Assembly: GCA_022749755.1 (NCBI GenBank)
Contig: CM040440.1
Location: 21,253,269-21,317,268 of the forward strand
Reading direction: 5' to 3'
From: Azadirachta indica
Taxonomy: Eukaryota > Streptophyta > Magnoliopsida > Sapindales > Meliaceae
Length of the DNA stretch: 64,000 nt
Under the pieces are notes generated by a model that was given only the letters and a program-made list of their open reading frames with translations, ran no database searches and had not been told where the DNA came from. Of the stretch, positions 1 to 11,738 are shown piece by piece. The stretch's first letter is position 1, and each line of letters opens with the position of its first letter. Both the position numbers and the translations under genes were made by a program.

Positions 1-1618
1 TGAAAGTAATATGTCGATCCGTTGGACGGATAGGATAATTTCGGTACGGACCTTTTAGAAATATATCATTTTTCGATATTAACTTAACACAACAAACATA
101 ACATGAAGAAGATTGGATTACTAGATTTAGAAGGACTTATGTGATTAATATTGAAAACCTCATTCTTAAAGTTATAGTTTACTAAAAAGTGACGAAATAT
201 CTAAAATTTTTTTTTACCAATAAAAAAATTTAAAAATATAATTGGTAAAATGTCCTTAAATACTAATAATAATTATGAGGTAAAAAGTGTGGAATAAAGC
301 TTATATAATCATAATAAATATAATATATAATTTTATCTAAATTTATTGTTAACATTTTAATTTAAATAAATAATTATTTATTTTTAAAAATGTTTATAAA
401 ATAAAACAAATGTTACCTATTGTTTTTGTTTAGTTTATCAGTTTAGTTTCTGTTTTTGCATTTCAGTTTTATTCCTTTTCCGGGTCGAATTTTGCATTCC
501 ATTGTTTCTTAGAATAGATGTCACCTATTGTTTCAGAATTCAGATTAATTTATATCTGGAAATCATTTAGACATTGAAATAAAAAAGGGAACCCTTCATT
601 TTGTGTTGTGCTGGTCCTATTTCAATAGTTGTTACGCGTTGCGTCAAACAACATACACAAATAAATAAACCCATCTTAGACAAATTAGTTGATTTTGGCC
701 TAATATATACTTGTTTGGCTTATGGGAAAATGAGCTCCTGGGTCTCTTTAATATTCTTAGGAATAATTTGTCATAGAATAAAACGGTTGATTGTACCACA
801 AATTGTTGTTGTTATATATGTGTATAAGAAATTTGTATTCGTTCATATGTTTACATATTTGTTGTTGTTGAATTATTAGGTGGTTTGTTTTCCTAAGAAA
901 AACTCTAAAAAAATAACTAAATTTTTGGTAACTAGCTGGGACAAAGTGATTGTACCCCGAATTGATCGGGGCGAACGCCCTTACAGAGTGATGACCACTC
1001 GTCAGATTCCGTTGCTGCTTGAAGAAGAAGAAGAAGATGATGATGATGAGACGACCACACGACGACGACGAAGAAGAAGCAGAGCAAAATAAGAAAGAAA
1101 AAATAATCTGAAAAAAGAAGAAGAAGAAAAGAAAAAGAGAAAAAAGATGTGAGAGATTTAAGGTTTTTTCTTTTTTCCTTTTATTATATAATTACTTTTT
1201 ATATTTATTTTTAAGAATTATTCCAAAAAAAATATATAATAATTTCATTGGGAATCCGACTGTCATACTCTTACTCGCTTATACAAATGAAGGATTAGGA
1301 TTAATTCACGAATGTATTAGGATGAAGAGCCAGAATAAAACAGAAGTAGCCCTCCAATCTTGATTTTCTGCAGCTCAACTCGATCGTACCGGTTTATTTA
1401 TTTATTGTATTTGTTTCCATCAACGCCAAACTTGCGAGATTCAATTTCAAGTATTAAATTAAAATTTAAAATTTTATCTTCTCAAACGACAAGACAATTT
1501 CTTTTATTACTCAAAAGAGCAAATTCACTGTCCAGTTTATTAGCAAACACAAATTAATATGCTAAAAATTGTCTTGTCTTCCATATATTGTATTTTATTA
1601 TAAAAATGACTCAAATTA
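1..1618. other. Non-coding spacer downstream of SDR gene A1
   Basis: This is AT-rich DNA with no coding signal that I can support. A purine-rich GAA/GAT/GAC trinucleotide tract lies at about 1,020-1,140 and recurs in the other copies near 12,815 and 24,625. The short open frames here start from non-ATG codons and have low-complexity translations. An A-rich 3' region of gene A1 ends the stretch. Confidence 0.6.
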
Positions 1619-3044
1619 TCAAAAACTGGACACTTGATTAAGATTAAAGAAGAGGCCAGAAGGGCCGCCCTGAGGCAGTAGAGCCAACCTTACAAGACTT
1701 TGGGCACCTTCGACTGCAGTCATTGGCCCGCAGCTGCAATTAATATCAGTTTTGACGAAGCCGGGGCCGACACAATTGACCAAGAAACCTGGGTATTTTC
1801 TGGCCTGAAGCTTTGTGTATGCATTCATAGCTGCTTTTGAGAGAATGTATGCAGATAAATGAGTTGGCCAACCTTCTTTTTCCAATGATCGTTGTGTCAA
1901 ATCCTTCAGAAACTTGTTCAATAACTCATCCAGTTTCTCCTCCGTAAGGTTTTCATCATCGCTTAAGACTCGTTTGATCCATTCACCTGGTAGATTCTGA
2001 GCCAACATATATATATATATATATATATGCCAGGAAATTAAAACTAGCCTTTAGTTTGGTCGAGGTTTCATTAGCTTACGCTTCAAAACTTTAATTAACA
2101 AGACAATTACCTCCAACTTTCCAAGATAAGAGGAAACATTAACGATCCTAGGTGCATCAGATAATTGAAGGAGGGGAACAAGTGCTTCAAACATTCTTTT
2201 TGAACCATAGTAGTTTGTATTCAGGCATTCTTCTGCCATCTCCAAAGGTTGTGCTGGAATTATTTCGTTCCAATTGGCATGCTCTCCATGAGGCTGCCAT
2301 TAGAGAATTCAAAAAGAAAAAATTAATCCCCTACCTTGGTACGCGATATCACAAACCCCTACACATGTTTATGCTTAGGAGAATAACTAATATATTGTTT
2401 AGTATACCAAGTCATAATACTTAAAAATGTAACTAGGTTCTTTCTTGCCCAAGACCTATCATGCTTGCTTTCACATATATCTACTCTACTCTTGTATGAT
2501 CTTGGATACGACATTGTTACGGATAACAGTCTTACTCTTACCCAATCATCACCAGAAAGTTTGACGGCTTTTAGAAAAGCATCAGGGTCTGCCACAGCTC
2601 CGAGAATCCCTGCATTGTTCACCTGCCCAATATTGTTCCAAACTTATTCTCTCATCAAACAAAAACGTGCAAGAGATCGTTCAATTTGCAAATTAATACA
2701 AACTGTTACAGCTCTAAATACTGTTGATTTTTCTAAACTAGACATGAGAAAAGAAGCTATAAATAATACACAGGTCCTCCACACCGTTTCATCAGCATGA
2801 GTGATCGATGGAGATATACCTCTGTTTTCTCGAAAATTTGAGATACATGCAAAATAATTAAATTATATGCACTTGATGAGAATAATATATTATTTAAAAG
2901 CAACAATTTTGTCCGTATATAAATTTGGAAAATTGTTACATATACGTTTGGACAGACAATATTTTTTGTATCTATACCCAGATATCTCAACGCAACGCAA
3001 CGGACAGAAATTGGAAAAATGCAGAAGAAAGAGCTAATAAATTA

Positions 3045-3077
<33 letters not shown>

Positions 3078-3460
3078 GATATAGAAAGAGAGCATACCAA
3101 GATGTCAAGCTTTCCTAATTGATTTCTAACGAAATTTGCAATAGAAGCAATACTAGCAGGATCTGTGACATCGAGTTGATGAAAAACCAGAAGATCAGGA
3201 GAGGGACAATATTGTTTGAGTTGTTCAACAGCTTCAAGACCTCTTTTCTCATCTCTGGCCGTTACCACTACCATTACTCCCTTTGAAGCTAACTGTTTAC
3301 ATACTTCAAATCCAAGCCCCTTGTTTCCTCCAGTAACAACAGCACATCTAAGACCAGTTCTTGTGTGAGTTAATTATATGTTATATAGATGAATTCCATT
3401 TGAAAGCCTAGAATTTTACCTCTTTGTAGTAAGAAAGTTGCTGGATGTTACTTCTGCCAT
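1619..3460 (-). CDS. SDR A1: salutaridine reductase/(+)-neomenthol dehydrogenase-like oxidoreductase
   Basis: Five exons on the minus strand (3460-3420, 3347-3098, 2622-2542, 2293-2111, 1996-1619) sum to 933 nt and encode 310 aa, the usual length of this plant SDR group. The start MAEVTSSN is the first ATG and exon 1 ends in phase with exon 2. Visible motifs are the cofactor loop TGGNKGLG (residues 19-26), NNAG (99-102), the VNVSS serine region, and catalytic Tyr235 and Lys239 in the motif YILSK. The long insert before the Tyr, typical of these monomeric reductases, is present. The protein is probably a cytosolic NADPH-dependent carbonyl reductase of specialised metabolism; the substrate cannot be read from sequence. 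An intron-2 CA/TA microsatellite lies close to the donor of exon 2. Confidence 0.92.
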
Positions 3461-3588
3461 TGGTGTTATCGTAGACGAATAGCAGTGAGAAAATGTGATC
3501 GTAATACTGGTCCTGCTTTGAAGTAATCTACTAGGAAACCAAGTCGACTACGCAATTAGTAAGATCATCCGTTGCATTTTTAGTTTTT

Positions 3589-4223
3589 GGGTACTTTCAC
3601 ATAAATTACAAGTGGAGAGAAAGTGTGTAAAACGTTTTAAAGACCCCCCCTACTATAGCACTTCCATTTAGTTCATAGTTAGAAAAGTATTAAATAACTA
3701 ATAAAACTCTAACTTTACTTTTTTTTTATCTTTTATTTTTTTTATTTTTTATTTTTATTCAAGAACGAAAAGTAGTAATTATTGTTGTATGAAAAAAATA
3801 AAAAAAATTAATTTTTCTTTATAATAATAAGAAAAAAAAAAAAAAAAAAAAAACTTTATTTTCTTACTGTTTTTGTATAACAACAATTATTAATTTTTAT
3901 TCTTCAATAAACATAAAATTAAATCACAAAAATAAATACAAAATAATAATAATAAAAAAAATACATCAATCTCAAGTATTACATTTTAAATTACATTTGG
4001 ATTAATACATTAACAATTTAAAAAAAAAAGTTAATAGATAAAAAACAAAAAGTATAAGATTATTATAATTTTATTAATATATATTAACTAAATTATTTTA
4101 ATCATTCAACTCACGGTTAATTAGCTAGTAGTGGTGACACGGCTAATGAGATAGTAAAGTAGATAGTAGTTTTTTTCTTTACACGTAATTTTCACAAACC
4201 TCAGGGAAGTTGTGCAAATACCC
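3589..4223. mobile_element. Foldback MITE-like element, copy 1
   Basis: The left end gggtactttcaca and the reverse complement of the right end (gggtatttgcacaa) are imperfect terminal inverted repeats. The interior is also self-complementary: a gaacgaaaagtagtaattattg segment on the left arm is mirrored on the right arm by caacaattattaatttttattc. It has no coding capacity. A diverged relative lies at about 43,905-44,785. I could not assign a clean target-site duplication here. Confidence 0.6.
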
Positions 4224-4469
4224 ATTGTTTATGGCACTCCTCGTCCAATTTCTACAAAAGTAAAAAATGTTTTTGAAGGGACCGAAAAAAAAAAAAACCT
4301 AACATCCATCATCATCATCGTCATTCATCACCAGATTAATAATACTAATAACTAGTTACATTGCACCTACATCTAATGGATATATGGGCTGATATGATCC
4401 TTTAAACATTTACTTGGGAAACATAATGTAATTTGCAATTAACAATGAGATAGTAACGGAGAACTTGAT

Positions 4470-6067
4470 TTAAAAACGTGAGATTTCTTTTCGATAAAAG
4501 AAAAAGCCAGACGGCCCGCCGGGAGGCAGAAGAGCCAACTTCACAGGACTTTGTGCTCCTTCGACAGCTGTTAAGAGGCCAGCATTGCAAGTTATGTCAG
4601 TTTTGACAAACCCTGGGCAAACACAATTCACCAAGAAATCCGGGTACTTCTTAGCATGAATCCTTGTGTAGGCATTCAGAGCCGCTTTCGAGACAATGTA
4701 GGCAGATAAATGTGCAGGCCAGCCTCCTTTTTCGAGCAATCCCTCCTTGAAATCCTTCAGAAACTTGTTCAGTACCTCATCCACTCTCTCTTCTGTAAGT
4801 CTTTCCACATCGCTTAACACTTTTTTAGCCCAATCATTTGGAATATTCTGAATCAACATATGATTTGACAAGGAAAAACTTATATATAGTTGGATTTTAT
4901 ATATGTAATTACTTAATTCAGTATATATATATATATAAAAGTTTTTTTTTCACTTGGAAGGAAGATGAATCACCTTCAGCAATCCCAGAAGAGAAGAAAC
5001 ATTGACAATCCTTGCTGAATTGGATAACTGGAGTAAGGGAGCGAGTGCTTCCACCATACGTTTTGCACCATAATAATTTGTATTCAGGCATTCTTCTGCC
5101 GTTTCATAAGTTTGAGTTGCAATTTCGTTCCAATTGACATGATCGCCCCTTGGCTGCATCAGCAGAAAAAAAATTAATCTCCTGTTATGGCATTTCAGAA
5201 ACCTTGATCAACTCCAAAATCCCATACCAAACTGAATTTCCAAAAAATCAGTTCTGCTTCCTAGATATTCTGTCAACATGATATACTAAAATAACTGCAT
5301 AACAAAATCTAGATAGCAACTAAAAATCAGCTCTTCCTTCTTAACTCAGATTAAGCGTAGAGCTAGCAAACAAAGATGTATACTGTGAAAAGATATACTA
5401 ACCCAGCCACCAGAAATTTCAGAGGCTCTTATAAATGCATCAGAGTCTAGTATAGCTCCACCAATCCCGCATTGTTCACCTGTACATCATTCCAAATTTT
5501 CTCATAATCCACTTCGCAGGTATCTAAAATTACTAACTCCATTTTAATAACAAGTAAAATTTACAAATTAAGTTGAGCATTTAAATTAGACTAATGAGCA
5601 GATATACTAATCACCAAGCCACAGAATCTAGGTGAAAATAAAATCAAGTTAAATTTGAAGGGAAATGGTTGGGATTGCCAAAATGGCAAGCATACCAAGA
5701 TGTCAAGTTTTCCAAATTGACTTCTGATGAAATCCGAAAAAAAAAAAACAACACTAACAGGGTTTGCCACATCAAGCTGATGAAATATTACATAATCAGA
5801 CAGACCAGTCCCTGCCAGTTTTTCAACAGCTTCGAGTCCTCTTTTCTCATTTCTGGCTGTTAACACCACCACAATCCCATCAGAAGCCAACTGCCTGCAT
5901 ATTTCAAACCCAATGCCCTTGTTTCCTCCTGTAACAACTGCATACCTGCGAAACAGAGATTTAGTTACCTCAGCTAAATTTTCTCTTACACTCGCTGATT
6001 CAACTAGACTAATCGCATCAACCTTTAGCTCAAGAAACAATTTAGGCTTAAACAAGAAAAACGAAGA

Positions 6068-6108
<41 letters not shown>

Positions 6109-6146
6109 TACCTCTTTTCTGCAAGAAAGTTCGATGCTTGTGCCAT
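4470..6146 (-). pseudogene. SDR B1: reductase-like gene with an exon-3 frameshift
   Basis: Exons are 6146-6112, 5945-5696, 5479-5403, 5153-4974 and 4847-4470. Compared with B3, exon 3 has lost one G at about 5,469 (cccgcatt where B3 has cccggcatt). After the NNAG motif the frame shifts and reaches TAG within about six codons, which would remove the whole catalytic half. Exon 2 also has an A12 tract where B3 has A8G, adding one in-frame codon in VSVVFFF. All other exons are open, including YIVSK in exon 5. This is either a very young pseudogene or a consensus error of one base. Confidence 0.75.
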
Positions 6147-7607
6147 ATTCAGAGTAAAGAAATGAAATGGGCTTCCAAGATTCTTCAAGGTAAGTATAAA
6201 ATTTTCTTTTATCGGCGGCGGTGGACGGCGGAATTGAACAGTTAATGAATCTAGTTCTGCCGTTGACTGCTGCTTTGGGTAGTTTATGGTGAATTTGTTA
6301 AAATTTTTTTGAAATAAAATCTCGGCCTTTAGATTTCAATTGAGAACAGGTGTCAATAGATGCTGTAGGGTCCATGATTTCCCAGACCAGGAAAGGATAA
6401 AGATGAGTTTGGAGTTTGCATGGCGTCGGATATGAATTGAGTTTCAGATTTGTACACTTGTAAGGTCGTTCAGTCGTCATTGGTACATCATGCACGTTAG
6501 GTCCAAATTGGTGAGCTTTCGCTTTACGGATGTTATATCAACTACCGTAACTTCAAAACGGAAATATTTAGCACAAAAAGACTATTTAAGGATTAGTTTA
6601 GTAACACTGGAAAATAAAAATTAATATAATTAGTATTTATATATTTTAATATTTTTTTGATAATATTAGTGGTATATTTGGTGTTTAGAGATATAATTAA
6701 AAAAAGTATTGTTATATTAATAAATTACTAAAATATTCATACATTAAAATAAATATTTAAGGGAATGTTCGTTACCCTATTTTTTTAATTAATACCCTAT
6801 TATTCCCTATATTTTATTTAATATTTCATCACCTTTTTGAATTTTGATTTTACTTTTTAATATTTTAAATATTTTTTTATTTTATCATTTTGTAAACTAA
6901 TTGAATTGAAGGACAAAATTAAAAAAAAAAATCAAGAAAGTAATGGAGTATTAGAAAAAATATAAGAGAGTAATGAAATATTCATTTAAAAAGTAAAGGA
7001 TAATAAGCGTTTTCACTAAATAATATATCCATGTAGCTTTATTTTTTTTATATATATATATATATATATATAAACATTTTTGTTTTATAAACATTTTTAA
7101 AAATTTGAATGAAAAATTTATTATAAAAATAACTACAATCTTAATAATTTAAAAAATAATATTTTTTGTTATAAAAGTGGTATAATTTTAATAATAATAA
7201 TAATTATCTACTAAACATTAAAATATCAATAAAATTATAAATATTATGAACTTAAATAATGTATTATTTTAATAATTTATTCATTAAGAAAGAAAAAATA
7301 TAATAAATAATACATCACCAAATATCTAATGTAATCCATCATATATTCATATATATAATTGTCTAAATTAAAATATATTTCTTAAAAAAAATAAATATTT
7401 GAGAAATATAATTTTTAAATTTTAGAGATATTTTAAAAAAAATAAAATTTTTATTAATTGTACGACTTCTACCTTCTTAAACACTTGAAATGCTAATTAG
7501 AAAATGCATTAAATTTGTACTAACCAAATAATCACTTCAAATGTTAAATTTTTTTAATAAGTACTTTTATCAAAATCTGTTAAATACATCATTTAATACT
7601 TTACAAA
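6147..7607. other. AT-rich spacer between SDR B1 and SDR C1
   Basis: The sequence is very AT-rich with a TA microsatellite near 7,050-7,071 and the foldback element at 6,760-7,017. No exon of any SDR or other gene is recognisable. Homology to SDR exon 4 begins abruptly at about 7,608. Confidence 0.6.
6760..7017. mobile_element. Small foldback element, copy 1
   Basis: The left end agggaatgttcgttaccct and the reverse complement of the right end (agtgaaaacgcttattatcct) are imperfect inverted repeats. The similarity continues inward: left-arm tttatttaatatttcatcac corresponds to right-arm sequence read in reverse complement. It is about 258 bp long and has no coding sequence. A non-autonomous DNA transposon is the likeliest interpretation. 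Confidence 0.45.
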
Positions 7608-8597
7608 TGCTTCAACCATTGATTTTCCACCATATTAGTTTGTATTCAGACATTCTTCTGCCATGTCAAAAGTTTGAGTTGCAATTTCATTCCAATTGGC
7701 ATCCTCTTGCCCTGGCTGTATCATTAAATTAAATAAAGAACAAAAGAAGAAGCAAGATGGAAAACCTGAAGGCTATTAAAATTATTTCTTCCTTCTTAAC
7801 TCAGTTTAAGAGTTCTTCAAGAAAAAATCTATACTATAAAAAGATAACAACCCAACCGCCAGCAATTTCTGTGGCTCTTACTAATGCATCAGAGTCCAGC
7901 ATAACTCCACTAATGCCAGCATTGTTCACCTGTGCATTATTAAAACTTTTCTTATTATTCACTTCACAGCTATCTCAAATTACTACATTTGGAAACAAGT
8001 AAATTTGCAAATCAAATTGGATATGTTAACCTACAGGTCACATACTGTAGTGGAAAATAAAACCAAGTTAAATTTCAAGAAAAGGTGGCCATTGCCCAAT
8101 GCCAAGCAAATACCAATATATCGAGTTTTCCAAATTTATTGGTGATGAAATCTGCAAGAGAAGCAACACTAGCAGAGTTTGCCACATCAACCTGATGAAA
8201 GATCAGATAATCCGACAGACCAGACTCTCCGAGTTTTTGAACAGCTTCAAGGCCTCTCCTCTCATATCTGGCTGTTAACACCACCACTATTACATTAGAA
8301 GCCAACTGCCTGCATATTTCAAGCCCAATTCCCTAGTTTCCTCCTGTAACAACTGCATACTGTCAAAAAGAAATTTGATTTTAGAAAACATTAGCATTAA
8401 TTTGGTTTTGTTAGTGAGAATTTTGATATATTTTTTTTATTTTCTAATGGTTTCTGGCCCATTTTAGGATGACCTGATTTAACTAGACTAATTAGATCAA
8501 CCTTTTTTCCAGCAAATTAGCTCAGTCCAAAACAAAGGAAAGAAGATTATATATCCATATACCTCTTTTCTGCAACAAAGCTCAATGCTTGCGCCAT
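7608..8597 (-). pseudogene. SDR C1: 5'-half reductase pseudogene cut at the duplication junction
   Basis: Recognisable exons are 8597-8563 (MAQALSFVAEKR), 8359-8114, 7929-7852 and the start of exon 4 at 7715-7608. Lesions are a TAG stop replacing Lys in TGGN*GIG, loss of one G at the exon-2 acceptor so that exons 1 and 2 no longer join in frame, and a TAA stop in exon 4 where relatives have NTNYYG. Homology ends after the codons for Glu-Ala of exon 4, and exon 5 with the active-site Tyr/Lys is missing. The break coincides with the point where copy 3 diverges, so truncation came with the tandem duplication. Confidence 0.88.
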
Positions 8598-9357
8598 TTG
8601 CTTATTATTTATTTATTTGAAGACAGCTGAGAAACTTGAGAGCAAAGAAATTAAATGGTGTAATCCAGATTCTTACAATACCCTCCTGCATCAGCCAACA
8701 TATATAACGTAACAAAATTTATGGACTGCTACACTCCAGCCAACCTAACATAACAAAATTTGTGGACTGTATTCTAGATATAGTTTGTATGTATGAATAG
8801 AATTTATATAGAAGTTTAAATCTTCAATACAGGTATTCTACCATTATCATTTAAGACAATATGATATTTCTGGCTCTATTGGAGAGTATCCTTTACCTTA
8901 AAGTCTTGTCACTTCCACATCTGTAATCACTCTTCCGGCCCAAAGGAAAACAACATTTCATTCATTCATTATTATTATTATTACCTTTTGTGGTTCAGAA
9001 TTTAGGCATTTAGACATCTCTAAAATTCCAGTTCGACTTGAATCCGACAAGAATAATTTTGTTCATTATGACGGTCCATTATATGAATCTTTCAATTTCA
9101 AAAAGTAATAATTGGAACAACCAAGAGATTGTTCATGAGTATAAATACAATATAGTACGTTAAATTAATAGCAGAGTGTCGATAACCAAATAAAGAGGGA
9201 AAGAAAAAATTGTCTTGAATGATTTATTACGCATCATAGATTTGAACGAAAAACAGGCCAGCCATTTTGCAAGATTGTAAAACAAGCTTTCATACAAAGT
9301 ACAAGTTTAAAAAACATCCATTTTAACGAGGTATCTGTGTATATAGAAGGTGCATTT
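8598..9357. other. Spacer between SDR C1 and SDR D1
   Basis: This holds the putative upstream region of the C pseudogene and the 3' flank of gene D1. A short motif, taacaaaatttatggactg, recurs as taacaaaatttgtggactg about 50 bp further on. No coding or RNA gene is visible. Confidence 0.5.
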
Positions 9358-11479
9358 TCAAACAAAAGATGTCTCTTCTTTTTGTAGGAAGAATAGACCT
9401 GAAGGACTGCCATGGGGCAACAATGCTAACCACACAGGACTTTCGGCACCTTCTTCAACAGTTAATGTGCCTGTGTTATAGTTCATTTCTGTTTTGACGA
9501 AACCAGGGCAAACACAGTTGACACAGAAATTAGCATACTTCTTGGCCAGGATCCTTGTGTAGGCATTAATAGCTGCTTTTAATAGTATGCAAGCAGACAT
9601 AAAAGCAGGCCACTTTTTTGTTTCTAGTGAACCCTCCTTAAAATCATTAAGATACTGGCTTAATACCTCATCCACTCTTTCTTCTGCAAGATTCTCAGCA
9701 TCACCTAACACTCCTTTGGCCCATTCATTTGTTACCTTCTGAAACAAAATGATGAGAAATATAATCATTAGTAAGATTTGAGAGAGAAGTATATCAGATC
9801 TCCAATCAAGTAACTGTAAGGTAAATGGTTTATAAAACTAATTTACCATTAATTTTCCCATAGCAGAGGAAACGTTAACAATGCTTGGTGAATCTGATAA
9901 TTGGAGTAGGGGAACAAGTGCTTCGCACATTCTTTTGCCGCCATAGTAATTTGTTTGAAGGCACTTTTCAGCTAACTCGTAAGATTGACTTAGTATTTCG
10001 TCCCATTTGATTGGTACACCATCCTGCATCATTTGATTAAATACAAGGAATTCTAGAGTATTTACAATTGAATTGAGATAAAGTTTGATGCAGTCAACAA
10101 TGGACAATAGGCAAACTATACAATAAGTTAATTCTAAAGATCTTTACAAGGTTATTCACTTTTGAATTTTGAACCTTCACTGTGTAATAATTATCTTTGA
10201 AAACAGACTTATAAAAATTATTGTGACCAATTTTTGGGGATTCCATTATCAGACATGAACATTCTCTCATATCCGGCTCAAGTAGTTCCTCCAAATAAGG
10301 GTAAAGAAAAAGGGCCCTCGCTTTTAAATTTTAGAAAACCCCCACCTCTCAAGTTCCCAGCAAAGCTGGAAAAAAACATTTCCTTGATTCATTCTCTTTT
10401 TCCTATTATTTGCCTTCAATTTTTAAAAAGGAGGAGTTTAGATGGGTTGTAATTCAATTTCCTTGAAATTACATCTAATTCCAAACTCATCCTCTCAAAA
10501 AAAAAAATCAAATGTACAGAAGTATAGCTTGACAAAACCATATAAAGCATCATCATCCACACCAAGTCCACTGATTCCTGCATTATTCACCTGCCAATAA
10601 AGTAAAACATTTCCCATCAATCAGTTTATAAAGCAGTCAGATGACCAAGAAAATTAATTGATTCTTGTGGTAGTTTGGAAAATCTATTTCCTATAGCAAG
10701 TGTGTGTTAGGTTACAAATGAAAGAGTGGCCTCTGACTATGTGCAGGTAAAAAGTCAGCTTGCTTTGATATTTATTTACTCATGATGGACGTCAACTAGA
10801 TTCCACTCAATTTTTTATCTGATGAGGGACCATGAAAGTTAACAATAAGCGTTCATTTTATCATAAGTATCAATTTAACAGCCGTGGCAGCTCTGCTTAC
10901 TCGCATCCCACTGTTCTCTGAGTAATATTAAGAATTCGACAATTAGTCCAACCTAGGGTAAAAGCTTCACACTATACTGTTATTCTTAGCGAATAAATAC
11001 ATACCTAATATTTGTACCAGACTAGATCAGTTAGGTAAGCAACAATTTTCAAGAAACTGATATTGAATCATACCAAAATATCAAGCTTTCCAAATTGAGT
11101 TTGGATGAAATCTGCTAGAGCGTTAATACTAGAAAGATCCGAGACATCGAGCTGATGAAAGAGAACATTATGATAGCCAGAGTGTTGTAGTTTTTCAACA
11201 GCTTCACGACCCATCTTCTCATTTCTGGGTCCTAACACCACAGTGATCCCGTTTGAAGCTAATTGCCTACAGATTTCAAATCCAATTCCCTTATTTGCTC
11301 CTGTAACTACTGCATACCTGAAAATAGAAAAAAATTAACAGCATGATAGGAAACATGGTGGAAAAATTGTTTTCTTTTTTAAAACTCGACTAAACGAGGA
11401 GCTCTGTAAGTGTATGTGTGCAAACATGAAAGAAATAAAAGGAAAAGTAATGTTAACACCTCTTTCTTACATCTTCCAT
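9358..11479 (-). CDS. SDR D1: reductase-like protein lacking the catalytic Tyr
   Basis: Exons are 11479-11460 (MEDVRK), 11317-11074, 10590-10534, 10023-9847 and 9738-9358, giving about 292 aa. The cofactor loop [12 protein letters not shown] and the motif NTNYYG region are intact. The active-site segment reads SACILLK where A and B have SAYILSK or SAYIVSK: the general-acid Tyr is Cys (residue 216 of this model) and only the Lys (220) remains. The end of exon 3 is uncertain. I used the weak donor TTTGTCAAG because it keeps phase, but it leaves the protein about eight residues shorter than its relatives. It may bind NADPH without turning over, or it may be decaying. Copy 2 is the same. Confidence 0.7.
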
Positions 11480-11707
11480 TGGAATGATGACGACGTCTAT
11501 CTGTCTATATCTGTCTAAAACTTACTTGTAGTATTTTAAGTATGAGAACTGAGAAGATGATAAAATATATATATATTATATATATATATATAGATAGATA
11601 GATAGATAGATATCTCGAAATCATAACTGAGAAGGGAAATCCAATTTGTCCTATTAATTAAAATGTCGTCACCCAAGACGTCCATAGATATTGATTTCTG
11701 AAATAAG

Positions 11708-11738
<31 letters not shown>

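Noticed and set aside
601..879. Plus-strand open frame of 92 codons repeated in all three units
   Set aside because: It starts from TTG, has no recognisable domain, and is shifted by a 1-3 base indel in copy 2. It looks like ordinary spacer.
880..1092. Acidic/basic low-complexity open frame (E, D and R runs)
   Set aside because: This is the translation of a GAA/GAT/GAC trinucleotide tract, with frame and length differing between unit copies.
2465..2800. Plus-strand open frame opposite SDR exon 3
   Set aside because: It is an antisense shadow of the minus-strand SDR exon and its flanking introns.
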